A stretch of 59,870 nt of DNA, from assembly GCA_903873475.1 (NCBI GenBank), contig CAIQON010000235.1, forward strand, positions 1-59,870, read 5' to 3'. Origin of the DNA: an uncultured bacterium (GTDB taxonomy: Bacteria; Pseudomonadota; Gammaproteobacteria; Burkholderiales; CAIKXV01). Position numbers and translations under genes: made by a program. Positions 1 to 9,696 of this stretch are shown piece by piece; the first letter of the stretch is position 1, and the number at the start of each line of letters is the position of its first letter. A model generated the notes under the pieces. The model was given only the letters and a program-made list of their open reading frames with translations. It did no database searches and had not been told where the DNA came from.

Positions 1-3000
1 ATCTCGGCGGGCGAGACGGCGGGCAATGGCTACATGTTCAACGGCATCCCGGACGGGATCGGGGTGCTGGACAACGGTGACGGCACGCTGCGGGTCCTGG
101 TGAACCACGAGCTGGGAGCGACGGTAGGAGACGTGCGGGCGCACGGGTCGAAGGGCGCGTACGTGTCGGAGCTGGTGCTGGACAAGGCGACGCTGTCAGT
201 GGTTCGGGGTCAGGACTTCCTGCAGTCGGCGACCAACCTGTACATGGCCTCGCCGGACGGGGCGAGCTGGAGCAACGGGACGACGACGGCGTTCAGCCGG
301 TTCTGTTCGGGAGACCTGGCGGCCGATACGGCCTTTCGCAGCGGCACGACGGGCTACGACGGCCGCATCTACCTGGCGGGCGAGGAGTCCGGGGCCGAGG
401 GCCGCGCGTTCGCGCACATCGTGACCGGCGCGGAGGCGGGTCGAGTGTACGAGCTGCCTTCGCTGGGCAACCTGTCCTTCGAGAACGTGGTGGCCAACCC
501 GGTGGCGCAGGGCAAGACGGTGGTGGCGGCGCTCGACGACACGAGCACGAACGGCCAGGTTTACCTGTACGTGGGTAACAAGAGCGCGACGGGTAACGCG
601 GTGGAGCAGGCGGGCCTGGCGGGCGGCAAGCTGTTCGGCGTGAAGGTGGGCAGCGGCGCGACGGCGGCCACGGAGACGGGGGCGGTGCCAGCCGAGACCG
701 GCCTGGGCCTGGTCAACGGCGCGGCCAGCTTCAGCCTGGTGGACCTTGGCGACGTGAAGGGCAAGACGGGAGCGACGCTCAACACGGAGAGCATCGCGGC
801 GGGGGCGACGAACTTCCTGCGGCCCGAGGATGGCGCATGGAGCGCTGACGGCAAGACGTTCTACTTCGTGACGACCGCCACGACGACCACGGCGAGCCGG
901 CTGTGGGCGCTGGAGTTCACGAGCGCGGCCACTCCGGAGTCAGGCGGCACGATCCGCGTGCTGCTCGACGGCAGCGAAGGTCAGATCATGATGGACAATC
1001 TGACGGTGGCCGCGGACGGTTCGATCCTGATCCAGGAAGATCCGGGCGCGAACGACCGTCTGGCGAAGATCTGGAAGTACACGCCGTCGAACGACACGCT
1101 GGTAGAGATCGCGCAGCACGACCCGGCGCTGTTCACCGGGGCGGGCAGGCTGACCAACGACGAGGAGTCGTCGGGCATCGTCGAGGTGACGAGCTTCTTC
1201 ACCGGCGTGGCGGGCTACGACACGGCGAAGTACAACTACTTCCTGGTGGCCGACCAGATCCACAAGGGCGTCGCTTCCCCCACCTCGGTCGTCGAGATGG
1301 GTCAGCTCAGCCTGGTCGCGACCAGCAAGAACGAACTGCTCGGCGAACAGGATGCGCTGGCGAGCTACCTGAAGGCGTTCCATGCCACGCCGGCAACGGC
1401 TTTCACCCAGGCTGACACGACGCTTGCGCAGGACACCCGTATCCAGAACCTCAACTTCCGAAGCGAGGACGTGCTCGGCAATACGCCGCAGCTCTCCTTT
1501 ACCCAGCCACAGAACAGCTTCGACCTCGCCAACTACTCGCTCACGGGTCGCTATGCGCTCCCGGCCGAGCCCATCGCCGCGGAGAAACTCGCGCACGAGG
1601 CCTCTGGCGTCACGTTCAACCGGGATACCAACACCCTCTTCGTGGTCGGCGATGGCGGCACCTCGGTCACCCAGGTCACCCGGCAGGGCCTGCTCGTAGA
1701 CTCGATGGCGCTGGCCTCGGGCTCCAGCCCGCAGGGCACGTTCTTCTATGACCCCGAGGGAATCGCCTACATTGGCGGTGGCAAGTTCGTGATGGTCGAG
1801 GAACGTGAGCGTGAGGTGCACGAGTTCACCTATGCGGCCAGCACCACGCTGGGCGGATCGAGCGGCGTGCGCACGGTCAAGCTGGGTACCACCATCGGCA
1901 ACATCGGGATCGAAGGCCTCTCGTTCGATCCGCTGACCGGCGGCTTCCTCGCGGCCAAGGAAGCGACGCCGACAGGCATCTTCCAGACGACCATCGACTT
2001 CGCGGCCGGTACGGCCTCCAACGGCTCGGCGACGACCGAAAATTCGACCAACCTGTTCTCGCCGGGCCTCACCGGGCTCTCCTCGATCAACGACATCTTC
2101 GCGCTGTCCAACGTTGTCGCGAACACCGCGCCGGATGCCGCGCACTTCCTGCTGCTGAGCGCGGCGGACGGAAAGCTGCTGAAGATGGACCGCGCCGGCA
2201 ACGTCCTGAGCACGCTGCTGGTGGGAAGCGTCGCGAAGAACGAAGGCGTGACCATGGATGGGGCAGGAAACATCTACGTCGTGGGCGAGGAGGGCGGTGG
2301 CAGTCTCGACAAACCCGAATTGCTCGTGTTCGCACCGACGACCTCATCCACCGCGGTCGGCGTCGGCAGCAGCCTCTACCTGACCTTCAGTTCTCCGGTG
2401 GTTGCCGGGGCGGGGAACCTGGTGCTGAGCAACGGCGCGGGGGATACCCGGACGATCGCCGTCGGGGATGCCACGCAAGTGAGCATCAGCGGCTCTGTCG
2501 TCAAGCTGAACCCGACCGCCGATCTGCAGCCGGGTTCGTCCTACACTGTCGGCTACGCAGCCGGTGTATTCAAGAACGGCGCGGGTGCGGATGTTCCAGC
2601 GGTTGGCTCGAGCTCGCTCACGTTCAGCACCGTCGGCGACGTGCTGGCGCCAGCGCTGGTGGCTTCCACGCCACTCGACAATGCCTCCGGTGTGAACAGC
2701 AACCACATCATCCTTACCTTTAGCGAAGCAGTGCGGGCGGGTGCGGGCAACATCATCATCAGCGGGGTGAACCCCGGCGGCTTGACCGATGTACGCACGG
2801 TGCCGGTGGGCGACCTGACGCAGGTGACCTTCACCGGGACTACCGTCGACATCAACCCGGGCGCAGACCTGCGCAACGGCTACACCTACAACGTCCAGTT
2901 CTCCAGCGGCGTGATCACCGACCTCGCCGGTAACGCCTGGGCTGGTATCAACAGGCCGACGACCCTCAACTTCACGCGCGGATCGGGTGGCGCCGCCGGC

Positions 3001-5121
3001 CCGCAGACGGTGATCGTTTCGGAAGTGAACTCCAACGCCACCCCGGCGGACTTCTTCGAGCTCTACAACTATGGCACCGACACGGTCGACCTGACCGGGT
3101 GGCGCTGGGACGACGATTCCGCATCGTTCACCGACTCTGGCAGCGCAGCCTTCGCCAGCGGGACCACGATTGCGGCTGGCGGCCGCCTGGTCGTCGTCGC
3201 AGCGCCCGACGCCGCTGCGTTCCGGACAGCCTGGGGGCTCAGCCCGGAAGTCGTGACCGTTGCCACAGGTGGACCCGGGCTTGGCTCGGGCGATGCAATA
3301 GTCGTGTTCAACAGCGCAGGACAGGCGGTGACCGCGGTCAACTACAAAGGCACCGCAATCTCGGCCACCGACGGCGCGCTGATCCCGGTATCCGCGGCTG
3401 CCAGCGGCGTCACCTTCGCGGTCGGACACGCGGGCGCGGCCTACGGCGGCACCGCGACTGCCTCGGCGATCTGGGACGGCGTCTCGACGTCCGCTCCGGC
3501 GTACCGTTCCGCCGCGGTGGGGGTGCTTGGCGGATTCGCACAGCCTGCCGCCGCCGCCAACGTAGGCTCTCCGGGTGCGGTGGCTGCCGGCAGTGCGCCG
3601 GATACCACGGCGCCGACCCTGATCAGTTCGGCGCCCGGGGACAACGCGGCGTCGGTCTCGACGACGGCCAGCCTCGTGCTGACCTTCAGCGAGGCGGTCA
3701 AGGCCGGCACTGGCAGCATCGTGATCAACAACACCGCGACGGCCGGTGACACCCGCACCATCGCCGTGACCGACACCAGCCAGGTCACGTTCAGCGGCGG
3801 GGTGGTCACCGTCAACCCGACGGCCAACCTCGCCGCCGGCAACGCCTACCATGTCACCCTGGGCGCCGGCGTGATCCTCGACAACGCGAACAACCCATTC
3901 GCGGGTATTGCCGACACCACGACGCTCAACTTCGTCACGGCGACGAGCGCGCCGACGCTGCTGATCACGGAGCTGAACTCCAACGCGGGTCCGGAGGACT
4001 TCTTCGAGATCTACAACTACGGGGCAAGTGCGATCAACCTGTCGGGGTGGAAGTGGGACGACGATTCCGCCTCGTTCAGCGACCCCTCCGTCGGGACCTT
4101 CGCGGCTGGCACCACGCTGGCGGCTGGCGGACGACTGGTGGTGATCGCCGGCACAAACACCGACGCGTTCAGGACCGCCTGGGGCATGAGCGCAGACGCG
4201 CCGGTCGTGTCTACCGGTGGGTCAGGCCTTGGCCAGAACGATGCTGTAGTCCTGTTCAACGACGGCGGCTCGGTGGTCACCTCGTTCAACTACTCGGGCT
4301 CCGCGAAGAACGCCAGCGATGGCAGCGTGATCCCGACCTCCCCGGCCTCCCATGGAGTCACCTTCACCTCGGGCCACGCGGGGACGGCCTACGGCGGGAC
4401 CCTCACGACCTCGGCCGTCTGGGATGGCCTGTCGGTGACGGCACCCTCTTACCGCGCGGCCTCTGTTGGCGTGGACGGTGGGGTCGCCCAGGCCGCCACC
4501 CCCGCGAATATCGGCTCGCCCGGTAGCGTGCCTTCTCTGGACGTTGGCGAGGTCCGTTTCCTGGCCGCCAATACCGATGCCACCGACGCTTTTGCCTTCA
4601 TCCTGCTGCAGGCGGTATCGGCGGGAACCCGCCTCGGGTTCACCGACCGCAACTTCAGCGAGGCCACCGGCATGCCGGTGTCCGGTGAAAGCGCCTACCT
4701 GTGGACGGCGGACACGGCCTACAACGCCGGCACGATCGTGACCATCCAGCCCGATGTTGCGAGCGGCACGAACCCGATCGCGGACAAAGGCACGGTTCAG
4801 GGCGCGGGCGGGGGGCTGTCGACGACCGCTGAGACGATCTACGCCTTCCAGGGCAGCATCGCCGGGCTGCTCGACGGTGGGGCCGGTGCAATCACGATCG
4901 ACCGCCTGCTGGCGAGCCTCAACGTGGGCGGCGCGGCGGCGGGTGACGTGCCCACGAGCATCGCGGCGGCTTCGCAGAGCTTCAACTCAGACAATGCGAA
5001 GTACACGGCATCGACCAGCGCGACCGACATCACCGCGCTGGTCGCGTCGATCGGCAACCCGGCGAACTGGACGCTCAACGACACGACGGCATTCGCGCTG
5101 AGCAACGGCAGTCTGTTCTGA
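1..5121 (+). CDS. Large multidomain secreted protein, probable type I secretion substrate (5' partial)
   Basis: The reading frame is open from base 1, so the N-terminus lies outside the window; 1706 residues are visible. Domains in order: a PhoX/DUF839-like region (about 1-440, with a RPEDGAW motif), an SdiA-regulated-like beta-propeller (about 525-770, with EASGVTFNRDTNTLFVVGD and DPEGIAYIG), three bacterial Ig-like modules of the LTFSEAV type (about 784-880, 881-990, 1201-1312), two lamin-tail-like domains (about 1002-1190 and 1318-1505, each with FFE[LI]YNYG and GW[RK]WDDDSASF), and a C-terminal domain (about 1510-1706). The export genes follow directly, so secretion to the surface or medium is inferred. 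No RTX nonapeptide repeats were seen. Enzymatic activity is unknown; the PhoX-like part could be a phosphoesterase or only a propeller fold. Confidence 0.8.
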   Translation: MSAGETAGNGYMFNGIPDGIGVLDNGDGTLRVLVNHELGATVGDVRAHGSKGAYVSELVLDKATLSVVRGQDFLQSATNLYMASPDGASWSNGTTTAFSRFCSGDLAADTAFRSGTTGYDGRIYLAGEESGAEGRAFAHIVTGAEAGRVYELPSLGNLSFENVVANPVAQGKTVVAALDDTSTNGQVYLYVGNKSATGNAVEQAGLAGGKLFGVKVGSGATAATETGAVPAETGLGLVNGAASFSLVDLGDVKGKTGATLNTESIAAGATNFLRPEDGAWSADGKTFYFVTTATTTTASRLWALEFTSAATPESGGTIRVLLDGSEGQIMMDNLTVAADGSILIQEDPGANDRLAKIWKYTPSNDTLVEIAQHDPALFTGAGRLTNDEESSGIVEVTSFFTGVAGYDTAKYNYFLVADQIHKGVASPTSVVEMGQLSLVATSKNELLGEQDALASYLKAFHATPATAFTQADTTLAQDTRIQNLNFRSEDVLGNTPQLSFTQPQNSFDLANYSLTGRYALPAEPIAAEKLAHEASGVTFNRDTNTLFVVGDGGTSVTQVTRQGLLVDSMALASGSSPQGTFFYDPEGIAYIGGGKFVMVEEREREVHEFTYAASTTLGGSSGVRTVKLGTTIGNIGIEGLSFDPLTGGFLAAKEATPTGIFQTTIDFAAGTASNGSATTENSTNLFSPGLTGLSSINDIFALSNVVANTAPDAAHFLLLSAADGKLLKMDRAGNVLSTLLVGSVAKNEGVTMDGAGNIYVVGEEGGGSLDKPELLVFAPTTSSTAVGVGSSLYLTFSSPVVAGAGNLVLSNGAGDTRTIAVGDATQVSISGSVVKLNPTADLQPGSSYTVGYAAGVFKNGAGADVPAVGSSSLTFSTVGDVLAPALVASTPLDNASGVNSNHIILTFSEAVRAGAGNIIISGVNPGGLTDVRTVPVGDLTQVTFTGTTVDINPGADLRNGYTYNVQFSSGVITDLAGNAWAGINRPTTLNFTRGSGGAAGPQTVIVSEVNSNATPADFFELYNYGTDTVDLTGWRWDDDSASFTDSGSAAFASGTTIAAGGRLVVVAAPDAAAFRTAWGLSPEVVTVATGGPGLGSGDAIVVFNSAGQAVTAVNYKGTAISATDGALIPVSAAASGVTFAVGHAGAAYGGTATASAIWDGVSTSAPAYRSAAVGVLGGFAQPAAAANVGSPGAVAAGSAPDTTAPTLISSAPGDNAASVSTTASLVLTFSEAVKAGTGSIVINNTATAGDTRTIAVTDTSQVTFSGGVVTVNPTANLAAGNAYHVTLGAGVILDNANNPFAGIADTTTLNFVTATSAPTLLITELNSNAGPEDFFEIYNYGASAINLSGWKWDDDSASFSDPSVGTFAAGTTLAAGGRLVVIAGTNTDAFRTAWGMSADAPVVSTGGSGLGQNDAVVLFNDGGSVVTSFNYSGSAKNASDGSVIPTSPASHGVTFTSGHAGTAYGGTLTTSAVWDGLSVTAPSYRAASVGVDGGVAQAATPANIGSPGSVPSLDVGEVRFLAANTDATDAFAFILLQAVSAGTRLGFTDRNFSEATGMPVSGESAYLWTADTAYNAGTIVTIQPDVASGTNPIADKGTVQGAGGGLSTTAETIYAFQGSIAGLLDGGAGAITIDRLLASLNVGGAAAGDVPTSIAAASQSFNSDNAKYTASTSATDITALVASIGNPANWTLNDTTAFALSNGSLF
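2641..4530 (+). repeat. Tandem duplication of an Ig-like plus lamin-tail module inside the secreted protein
   Basis: Two consecutive units of about 930-960 nt (roughly 2641-3600 and 3601-4530) each encode an Ig-like domain beginning near [DL]..AP.L..S.P.DNA and ending in TTLNF, then a lamin-tail domain. The second halves match closely at protein level: GWRWDDDSASF against GWKWDDDSASF, AAGGRLVV in both, GVTF..GHAG.AYGGT in both, and ANVGSPGAV against ANIGSPGSV. The DNA has diverged, so this is an old duplication and not an assembly artefact. Confidence 0.75.
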
Positions 5122-5198
5122 ACGCCTGTCGTACGCCTGGTCGTTACCTGCAGTCTGCACTGAGAGGGCGCAAGGAAGCGGAGTCTGTCCGCTGCTTC

Positions 5199-6437
5199 CT
5201 GCGCCCTGCGTGGGCGGCACTGTCTATCGCCCTGCTGCTCCCGCTCGGCAGTGCCCCGGTTTCCGCTGCCGACGACCTGCAGCGGTTGCTTGTACAGGCG
5301 ATGCTTTCGCATCCAGCGATCGCCGGTCGTGCGGCGGCGCTTGAGGCCAGCCGTGCCGACCGCGAGGGTGCCGGCTGGCAGCGGTTTCCGACGCCATCCC
5401 TGGAGGCCTCGTCCCGGGATTCAGGTTCGTCCGCGAGCCTGCTCGCCGTGGAGCAGCCGCTGTGGACCGGCGGCCGCATCACCTCCGGCATCCGTGCAGC
5501 CGGCTTCCGCGAGGAGGCAGCCAGATCGGCGCTCGCCGAGTCGCGCGAGACGATCGCGCTGCGCCTGCTCAATGCCTATGGCGAGGTCGTGCGCCAGCAG
5601 CAGCGACTCGTGCATGCAGAGATTGCCGTGCTCGAACACGAAAGGCTGGCCGCGCTCATCGGTCGCCGAGTGGCCCAGGAGGTGAGTCCGCCGTCCGATC
5701 GCGAGTTTGCACTGGCGAGGCTGGCCCAGGCCCGCGTGGAGCAGTCACTGGTCAGGCAAGCGCTGCAGGCCGCCCGCGTACAGGTGTCTCAACTGGTCGG
5801 AGCGCCGGTGAACACCGTGGGTGAGCCGGCGCCAGGCCTGAGGCCGCTGCCCCTGTCCCTGGAATCGGCCTTCGACAGTGCGGTGGCACGATCCCCGGTC
5901 CTGGAGCGTCTGGACCGCACGGCGCTCGCAGCCGGTGCAGATGTCGATGCCCGCCGCTCCGTGCTCTACCCGCAACTGGCGTTCCGGCTCGAAAAGCAGT
6001 TCGGTACGGCGGCCGATAACCGCGCGCTGGTCGTGCTGCGCGCCCAGCCCGGTGCAGGGCTGTCCGCAGGCACTGCCGTGGCTGCCGCACAGCGCCGGGT
6101 TGACGAGGCGGTGCAGGCGCGCGCGGAAGCCGTGCGCGCCCTTCGCGAGCAGGTGGAAACGACCTGGGTGCAGTACGGCTCGGCCCTCGAACGACTCGAG
6201 GGTGTCCGGCAATCGGTCGACATGAGCCAGGCCGTCTCGGAATCCTATGCCCGGCAATATGTCGCCGGGCGCAAGACCTGGATCGATGTCCTCAACGCAG
6301 TGCGCGAAGTCACGCAATCGCAGTTTGCGTTCGTCGATGCAGGGGCCCAGGCAAGGACCGCCGGTCTGACACTCTGGCTGCTCACGGGTGGCCTCGATGG
6401 AATGGACGCCGTTGGCGTTGAAGCGAGGCGACCATGA
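5199..6437 (+). CDS. TolC-family outer membrane efflux protein (type I secretion)
   Basis: Forms the outer-membrane channel of a type I secretion system. The body shows the TolC/OEP pattern: alanine-, arginine- and glutamine-rich helices, a [TW]GGRI-like motif, and duplicated halves (LLNAYGEVVRQQ near the middle; VAGRKTWIDVLNAVREV near the C-terminus). The first ATG/GTG/TTG in frame is TTG 5286, but that would remove an in-frame signal peptide reading RPAWAALSIALLLPLG then SAPVSA-ADD. CTG at 5199 restores it (412 aa); an AAGGA-like sequence lies at 5172-5176. CTG 5118, overlapping the upstream stop as CTGA, is another possibility. The gene lies 77 nt after the secreted protein and overlaps the next gene by 4 nt (ATGA). 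Family is sure, start is not. Confidence 0.85.
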   Translation: MRPAWAALSIALLLPLGSAPVSAADDLQRLLVQAMLSHPAIAGRAAALEASRADREGAGWQRFPTPSLEASSRDSGSSASLLAVEQPLWTGGRITSGIRAAGFREEAARSALAESRETIALRLLNAYGEVVRQQQRLVHAEIAVLEHERLAALIGRRVAQEVSPPSDREFALARLAQARVEQSLVRQALQAARVQVSQLVGAPVNTVGEPAPGLRPLPLSLESAFDSAVARSPVLERLDRTALAAGADVDARRSVLYPQLAFRLEKQFGTAADNRALVVLRAQPGAGLSAGTAVAAAQRRVDEAVQARAEAVRALREQVETTWVQYGSALERLEGVRQSVDMSQAVSESYARQYVAGRKTWIDVLNAVREVTQSQFAFVDAGAQARTAGLTLWLLTGGLDGMDAVGVEARRP

Positions 6438-8524
6438 GCGACGTCATCACCGAAGCGGCCCGCTTGTCCGGCCAGCGAATCGCGCGTGCCCGGCGAGACG
6501 CAGTCCGCCAGGCGGTAGAGCGTATCGACCCTGCCGCACCCGCGCTCGGGTTCAGCGCGGCCTGGCGGCTGGCAGGTCTCGCGGGAGAACCGCGGGCCGT
6601 GCAGTCGGCGGCGGTTGGCGACCTGCCGCTCGCGTGCTGGCTGCCCGGCGGCGAGATCTGTCTGCTCACATCGCCCGGTCCCGACGGACGGTTCGCCGGG
6701 CGCCGGCTCGATGGCCGCGCCATCGTCGTCGACCCGGCCGAGCCCGCGGCGCTTTTCGTCCGCATCGTGTCGAGGGCGGATGCGGCTCGCACGCCCGGCG
6801 CACTGGCCGTCGTGACCGCAGCCATCTGGAAGCGGCGCGGCACGCTGCTCGAAGCCGTCTGCGCGACGGCCGTCGTCAGCCTGCTCGGGCTCGGCGTCTC
6901 GCTCTACTCGATGCAGGTCTACGATCGGGTGATCCCGAACCAGGGCTATCAGTCGCTCTGGGTCCTGACCATCGGCGTCGCTGTCGCGCTGTTGCTGGAA
7001 TGGATTCTGAAGCAGGTGCGCGCCTGGATCGTCGACCAGGCCGGCGTGGCCATCGACGGCGAACTCTCGCGCTGGCTGTTCGACCGACTGCAGCATTCCC
7101 GACTCGATGCGCGGCCGCCGACCGTCGGCTCGCTCGCCGCGCAGGCGAAGGGCCTCGAGACCGTGCGTACGATGCTCACCTCGACGACCCTCTTCGTGCT
7201 CGCCGATGTCCCGTTCGCGATCTTCTTCATGCTCGTGATCGCCGCCATCGGCGGTGCCCTGGTCTGGGTACCGCTGCTGGTACTGCCGCTGGCGCTGGGC
7301 GCCGGCTTCCTGTTCCAGCATGTGATTGCGCGCGAAGCCCGGCGGATGACCGTCAGCGGCTACCGCAAGAATGGCCTGCTGGTGGAGACACTGGAAGGCG
7401 CGGAGTCCGTGCGCGCCGCCCACGCGGAGTGGCAGCTCGCCACGCGCTGGAACCGTCTCGTCGATGAGGTCGCCACCGCGGATGCCCGCATCCGCAACGC
7501 TTCGGCCTGGTCGCAGAACCTGGTGGCCCTCCTGCAGCAGGGCGGCTATGTCGCGACCGTGGCGTTCGGCGCATGGCTGATCGTCGATAACCGTCTGACC
7601 ATGGGCGCACTGCTCGCGATCACCATCATTGCCAACCGCGCGATGGCGCCGATCATCCAGCTGCCCGGGCTCATGGTCCAGTGGGCTCATGCGCGGGCCG
7701 CGCTCGATGGCATCGATCAGATCGTCGTGTTGCCGAACGACCTTGACCCGGACGCCGGGCGCACCGCGCCGGAGACGCTCGCCGGAGACCTTCGGCTGGA
7801 GGCCGCCACGTTCGCCTATGGCGCCCAACGTGTCGTGCTCGACGTGGAAAACCTGCAGATCGCGGCCGGCGAGCGGGTTGGCGTGCTGGGTACCATCGGT
7901 TCAGGAAAGTCTGCGCTGATCAAGGTGCTGTCCGGGCTGTACAGGCCGACTGCTGGCCGGGTATTGCTGGGTGGTGTCGACATGGCAGCGCTGCACCCCG
8001 CCTATTCACGCGAAGCCATCGGCTATCTCCCGCAGGATTCGCGACTGGTGAGCGGAACCCTTCGCGAGAACATCCTGCTGGGCCTGGCCGATCCCGGCGA
8101 TGACGCGATCCTGGATGCAGCGCGCAAGACCGGCCTGATCGACCTGGTGGGCCGGCATCCCCAGGGCCTGGCGCTGGGTATCACCGAGGGCGGACGCGGC
8201 GTGTCCGGTGGGCAGCGCCAGCTGATCGCCCTCACCCGCCTGGTGCTGGCGAAGCCCCGCATCTGGCTGCTCGACGAGCCGACCGCGTCGATGGACAACG
8301 AATCGGAGCTGCGAGTCCTGCAGCTCCTGCAGTCCAGCGTCGGCCCGCAGGACACGCTGGTGGTCGCTACGCACAAGAGTGCCTTCCTGCCGCTGCTCAC
8401 CCGGATCATCGTGATCCGCGACGGACGCGTGGTGATGGACGGGGCGCGCGATCTCGTCCTGAAGGCACTGCAGTCCCGGGTACCGGCCAACGGCGAGCCG
8501 CCGACGCAGCGAGGACAGGCATGA
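6434..8524 (+). CDS. Type I secretion ABC transporter, permease/ATPase fusion
   Basis: Inner-membrane exporter energising secretion, 696 aa. The N-terminal about 120 residues resemble the non-proteolytic C39-like domain of LapB/LssB-type exporters; no peptidase catalytic cysteine motif was seen. A membrane domain follows (VVSLLGLGVSLYSMQVYDRVIP near 160, then several hydrophobic segments to about 400). The ATPase has Walker A GTIGSGKS (about 486-493), signature VSGGQRQ (about 590) and Walker B IWLLDEP (about 610), with an H-loop in VVATHKS. Start and stop overlap the neighbours by 4 nt on both sides, so the three genes are one translationally coupled unit. The substrate is most likely the giant protein upstream. 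Confidence 0.93.
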   Translation: MSDVITEAARLSGQRIARARRDAVRQAVERIDPAAPALGFSAAWRLAGLAGEPRAVQSAAVGDLPLACWLPGGEICLLTSPGPDGRFAGRRLDGRAIVVDPAEPAALFVRIVSRADAARTPGALAVVTAAIWKRRGTLLEAVCATAVVSLLGLGVSLYSMQVYDRVIPNQGYQSLWVLTIGVAVALLLEWILKQVRAWIVDQAGVAIDGELSRWLFDRLQHSRLDARPPTVGSLAAQAKGLETVRTMLTSTTLFVLADVPFAIFFMLVIAAIGGALVWVPLLVLPLALGAGFLFQHVIAREARRMTVSGYRKNGLLVETLEGAESVRAAHAEWQLATRWNRLVDEVATADARIRNASAWSQNLVALLQQGGYVATVAFGAWLIVDNRLTMGALLAITIIANRAMAPIIQLPGLMVQWAHARAALDGIDQIVVLPNDLDPDAGRTAPETLAGDLRLEAATFAYGAQRVVLDVENLQIAAGERVGVLGTIGSGKSALIKVLSGLYRPTAGRVLLGGVDMAALHPAYSREAIGYLPQDSRLVSGTLRENILLGLADPGDDAILDAARKTGLIDLVGRHPQGLALGITEGGRGVSGGQRQLIALTRLVLAKPRIWLLDEPTASMDNESELRVLQLLQSSVGPQDTLVVATHKSAFLPLLTRIIVIRDGRVVMDGARDLVLKALQSRVPANGEPPTQRGQA

Positions 8525-9696
8525 GGCAGATGAAGTTCGTATCCAGCAAGGGGCGCGCCGCGGTCCACGTGCTGCTCTGGCTGTCGATCGGCGCGGTCAT
8601 CGCCTTCGTGCTCTGGACGCGCTGGGCGATGGTCGACGAGATCACCCGCGCGCCGGGTCAGGTGATCACGACCTCGCGCAACCAGGTCATACAGGCGCCA
8701 CCCAGCGGCGGCGTGGTCGAGGCCATCCTGGTGCGCGAGGGCAGCACGGTCACACGAGGCCAGTTGCTGGTGCGTTTCGAGCGGCCGCGCCTCCAGGCCA
8801 CCGTCGATGAGGTCGCGGGACGGGCTGCGGCCCTGCGCGCCACCATTGCCCGTCTCGAGGCCGAGGTGTTCGGCCGGCCTGCGCCGGTGTTTCCGCGCGA
8901 ACTCGATGCATGGCCCCAGTTCCGCACGAACCAGCTCGCACTGTTCCAGCGGCGCGGCAAGCTGCTGGCCGAGGAGTTGTCCGCGCTCGACCGCCAGCGT
9001 GATCTGGCGCAGCAGGAGCTGGACCTGAACCTGCCGCTGCTGGCCAGTGGCGATGTCAGCCGCGCGGAGATCCTGCGCCTGCAACGCCAGGTCGCCGACT
9101 TCGCGGGACAGATCGTGAACAAGAGAAATCGCTATCTGCAGGACAGCCAGGCAGAGCTTGGCAAGGCACAGGAAGACCTGGCGGGCACCTCACAGCTCGT
9201 CGCACAGCGCCGCGAAGAGCTCGACCTCACCGAGGTGCACGCGCCCATGGACGGCGTCGTGCGCAACGTGCGCATCACCACGCGCGGTGCAGTCGCCAGG
9301 CCGGGCGACGAGCTGATGCAGATCGTGCCGGTGGACGATCGCCTGCTGATCGAAGCCAAGGTCCGGCCGACCGACATCGGCTTCGTGCGCACCGGCCTGC
9401 CGGCGAGCGTGAAGCTCGACGCATTCGACTACGCGATCTATGGTGCCCTTTCGGGAACGACCACGTTCGTGAGCGCGGATACGCTGACCGAGCAGGTGGG
9501 TGGCCAGGAAGTCGCCTACTACCGCGTGCATGTGCGCATCGACGAGTCCGGACCGCGCACCGGGCGTGGCGACCGAATACTGCTTCAGCCCGGCATGACC
9601 GCCACCGTAGAGATACGCACCGGCGAGCGCAGCATCTGGCGGTACCTGACCCGTCCGATCACGCGCACGATGGACGAGGCGCTGCGCGAGCGTTGA
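8521..9696 (+). CDS. HlyD-family periplasmic adaptor (membrane fusion protein)
   Basis: Bridges the ABC exporter and the TolC channel, 391 aa. One N-terminal transmembrane helix (about 15-35, VLLWLSIGAVIAFVLW), then a biotinyl-lipoyl-like half motif (IQAPPSGGVVEAILVREGS), a long coiled coil (about 95-235, rich in Leu/Gln/Glu/Arg), the second lipoyl half (VHAPMDGVVRNV), and a beta-barrel domain ending in LQPGMTATVEIRTGERS, the typical HlyD/LapC C-terminus. It starts inside the stop of the ABC gene (ATGA). Last gene of the secretion operon; no convincing terminator was found after it. Confidence 0.93.
   Translation: MRQMKFVSSKGRAAVHVLLWLSIGAVIAFVLWTRWAMVDEITRAPGQVITTSRNQVIQAPPSGGVVEAILVREGSTVTRGQLLVRFERPRLQATVDEVAGRAAALRATIARLEAEVFGRPAPVFPRELDAWPQFRTNQLALFQRRGKLLAEELSALDRQRDLAQQELDLNLPLLASGDVSRAEILRLQRQVADFAGQIVNKRNRYLQDSQAELGKAQEDLAGTSQLVAQRREELDLTEVHAPMDGVVRNVRITTRGAVARPGDELMQIVPVDDRLLIEAKVRPTDIGFVRTGLPASVKLDAFDYAIYGALSGTTTFVSADTLTEQVGGQEVAYYRVHVRIDESGPRTGRGDRILLQPGMTATVEIRTGERSIWRYLTRPITRTMDEALRER

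Noticed and set aside
940..2145. Long minus-strand ORF (401 codons) under the secreted-protein gene
   Set aside because: High G+C produces long open antisense frames; its translation is low-complexity and Arg-rich without motifs, and the plus-strand frame has clear domains.
2344..3852. 502-codon minus-strand ORF
   Set aside because: Antisense shadow of the Ig-like/lamin-tail region; Arg/Gly-rich with no recognisable family.
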